A DNA stretch of 64,000 nucleotides from Sisyra terminalis (taxonomy: Eukaryota > Arthropoda > Insecta > Neuroptera > Sisyridae), in assembly GCA_958496175.1 (NCBI GenBank), contig OY292276.1:31082449-31146448 (forward strand), in the 5' to 3' direction. Positions within the stretch are counted from its first letter, which is position 1; every line of letters starts with the position of its first letter. A program made the translations under genes and the position numbers. Below, piece by piece: positions 62,510 through 64,000 of the stretch. Below the pieces are notes generated by a model. The model had not been told where the DNA came from. It did not search any database and saw nothing but the letters and a program-made list of their open reading frames with translations.

Positions 62510-62517
62510 TGACGTCA
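62510..62517. promoter_or_regulatory. Consensus CRE octamer in CRTC intron
   Basis: TGACGTCA, the palindromic CREB site, lies within the wider imperfect dyad 'cgacatgacgtcagatgtcg'. It is inside the gene for a CREB coactivator, but an octamer like this could also occur by chance in a window of this size. Confidence 0.25.
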
Positions 62518-64000
62518 GATGTCGTTCTAGAGTAAACAAATTTTGATTAAATTTAAAATATTTGAAAAAAATATTGAATAAGGGATCTTATCATATCGTC
62601 ATATTCATGCGAAATATTTTAGGCATAATCGATCGTATGATCATCATCAGTATCAACAGTGGGAAATAAAAAAAATTGGTCCACTGATAAGGCATATATG
62701 GGAGCCAATGGCAATGATTTTTACTCTATTTTGTTTATTTGATATGCCTTATTTGTTATTGTTTTATTGATAAATTTAACTTAATCGCTTCATACTATTA
62801 CGAGTTCTCATTTCAATAACAATTTTGTTTAATTTTTAGTTAATATTTAGAAATGATTGTATGTTTATAGTAATAGATAAATAGAATTTCAGTTTGAAAT
62901 GCTGTAGTTCAAACAAAAGCATAACACAAATTTTTAAACTTAAAACTTACTGAATTTACTGAATTTCAGTGAAAAAACGGACTGAGTATGATTGGACCAA
63001 TTTTACTATTCAATTATTAATTTCAAAATGGTGTTATAATCTTATGACACAATTGATCACTTGTTATTTCAAACCATACGTAAAAATCGGAAATCTTAAT
63101 AATGAAAAAGTAAATAAATATATGATTATATAAATTCTTATATTCTTTTCTCACAAAGTTATTCTTTTCTGAATTATAGATTTAGGGTATTAGTAGTATT
63201 TAGCATTGTTTTTTTTGTGAAAATACGTTTCATGATACATTAATTTAATCTCCAAATTAATGTTATGAAACAATAATAGGTACGGATTCTCAAACTGTTA
63301 ATATTTATACCTCAATTTTCAATTTTAACATTTACCGTATTCCCTCTGATACCCAATAACAATGTTCTGGTTTATTGATTGATGTTTATAGTTATTTTCT
63401 ATAGTCACTGCTTTGAAGCTTTGAAAGCAAAATATAAATCAAATTGTTAGATAAATATAAAATAAGATCTAAGATCAGTCACCTTAAGTGGGTGCAACCC
63501 ACAGCTTGAAAATCGCTTATGTTTAAACAAATCTAGAACTAAATAGAGCTGTCAAGATACTTTTGTGAAATATCTAGGAACTAGATAAGTTACTTTTTCA
63601 AAAAGAATGCAAAGTTACTTTGGATCAAGATTTATAAGTTACACAGGTTACCCTATTAGAAAAAAATGACCACATCTGAAGTATTTTAAAATGTGAATCA
63701 GTCTGATTGTACGTCTGACGTATTGTATAGTGATTGAGAAATTCGCACAATTGGTATTTTAGTTTTAACCATTGAAACATTGTAATCATAGTAACATTAA
63801 AACTTAAAAAAATTAAGTGCGACTTCAATATATTAGGAACTGACCTCTTCGGTCACGACTTCTGGTGGTCAAAATAAGTACTTTTTTGTGTGTACTTTAA
63901 TATACAACTATATCAAGTAGTTAATTGAAATAGAAGTTATTAAATTAACTCCTTGTATTAAAAAAAATATAAAGTTTACTGTACTATGAACGGTTATGGT

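Larger units (their letters stand above)
56953..64000. other. CRTC intron 2 (open at window end)
   Basis: No further CRTC exon was recognised. It contains the TTAA-flanked element (58.08-59.39 kb), a hAT-type MITE (59.94-60.18 kb), a consensus CRE octamer (62.51 kb) and 'agatactt'-type repeat text at 63.55-63.63 kb that also occurs at 29.85-30.3 kb. Confidence 0.5.

Overview
The window is animal nuclear DNA, almost certainly insect. It is very AT-rich, its short exons have GT-AG introns, and all six recognisable genes are conserved animal genes. The species cannot be named from the sequence. Coding exons cover only a small fraction; the rest is long introns and intergenic DNA full of decayed DNA transposons, MITEs and one broken LINE. 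No tRNA, rRNA, CRISPR or viral gene was recognised.

Layout. (1) 5.3-6.0 kb, minus strand: a three-exon, 200-aa homologue of AIRIM (C1orf109), a ribosome-maturation factor. (2) 6.87-33.4 kb, plus strand: a lysophosphatidylcholine acyltransferase (LPCAT1/2 family) gene spread over 26.5 kb, divergent from AIRIM. Its 16.4-kb first intron holds a broken Jockey-type LINE and several MITEs. The exon carrying the catalytic HxxxxD motif is present twice (23.64 and 31.27 kb), and reading frame makes the two copies strictly mutually exclusive. (3) 34-39 kb: intergenic repeats, including a near-perfect 1.15-kb palindrome. (4) 39.27-44.83 kb: a compact plus-strand cluster of threonyl-tRNA synthetase, Ap4A hydrolase (NUDT2-type Nudix) and the ESCRT-III subunit CHMP4/Snf7. 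The ThrRS gene has two alternative first coding exons, one encoding a mitochondrial presequence. (5) 45-51 kb: repeats, including nested inverted-repeat elements. (6) 51.34 kb to the end: the first two coding exons of CRTC (CREB-regulated transcription coactivator), with the rest beyond the window.

How the genes relate. They are mostly unrelated housekeeping genes in separate pathways. One pair is suggestive: aminoacyl-tRNA synthetases make Ap4A, and the gene 157 bp downstream of ThrRS encodes an Ap4A hydrolase. Two genes appear to make two products each: LPCAT by exon choice (LPCAT1-like or LPCAT2-like active site) and ThrRS by first-exon choice (cytosolic or mitochondrial). These are the most interesting observations here. 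All exon models were built by hand from splice signals, reading phase and remembered family sequences; no search or alignment software was run.
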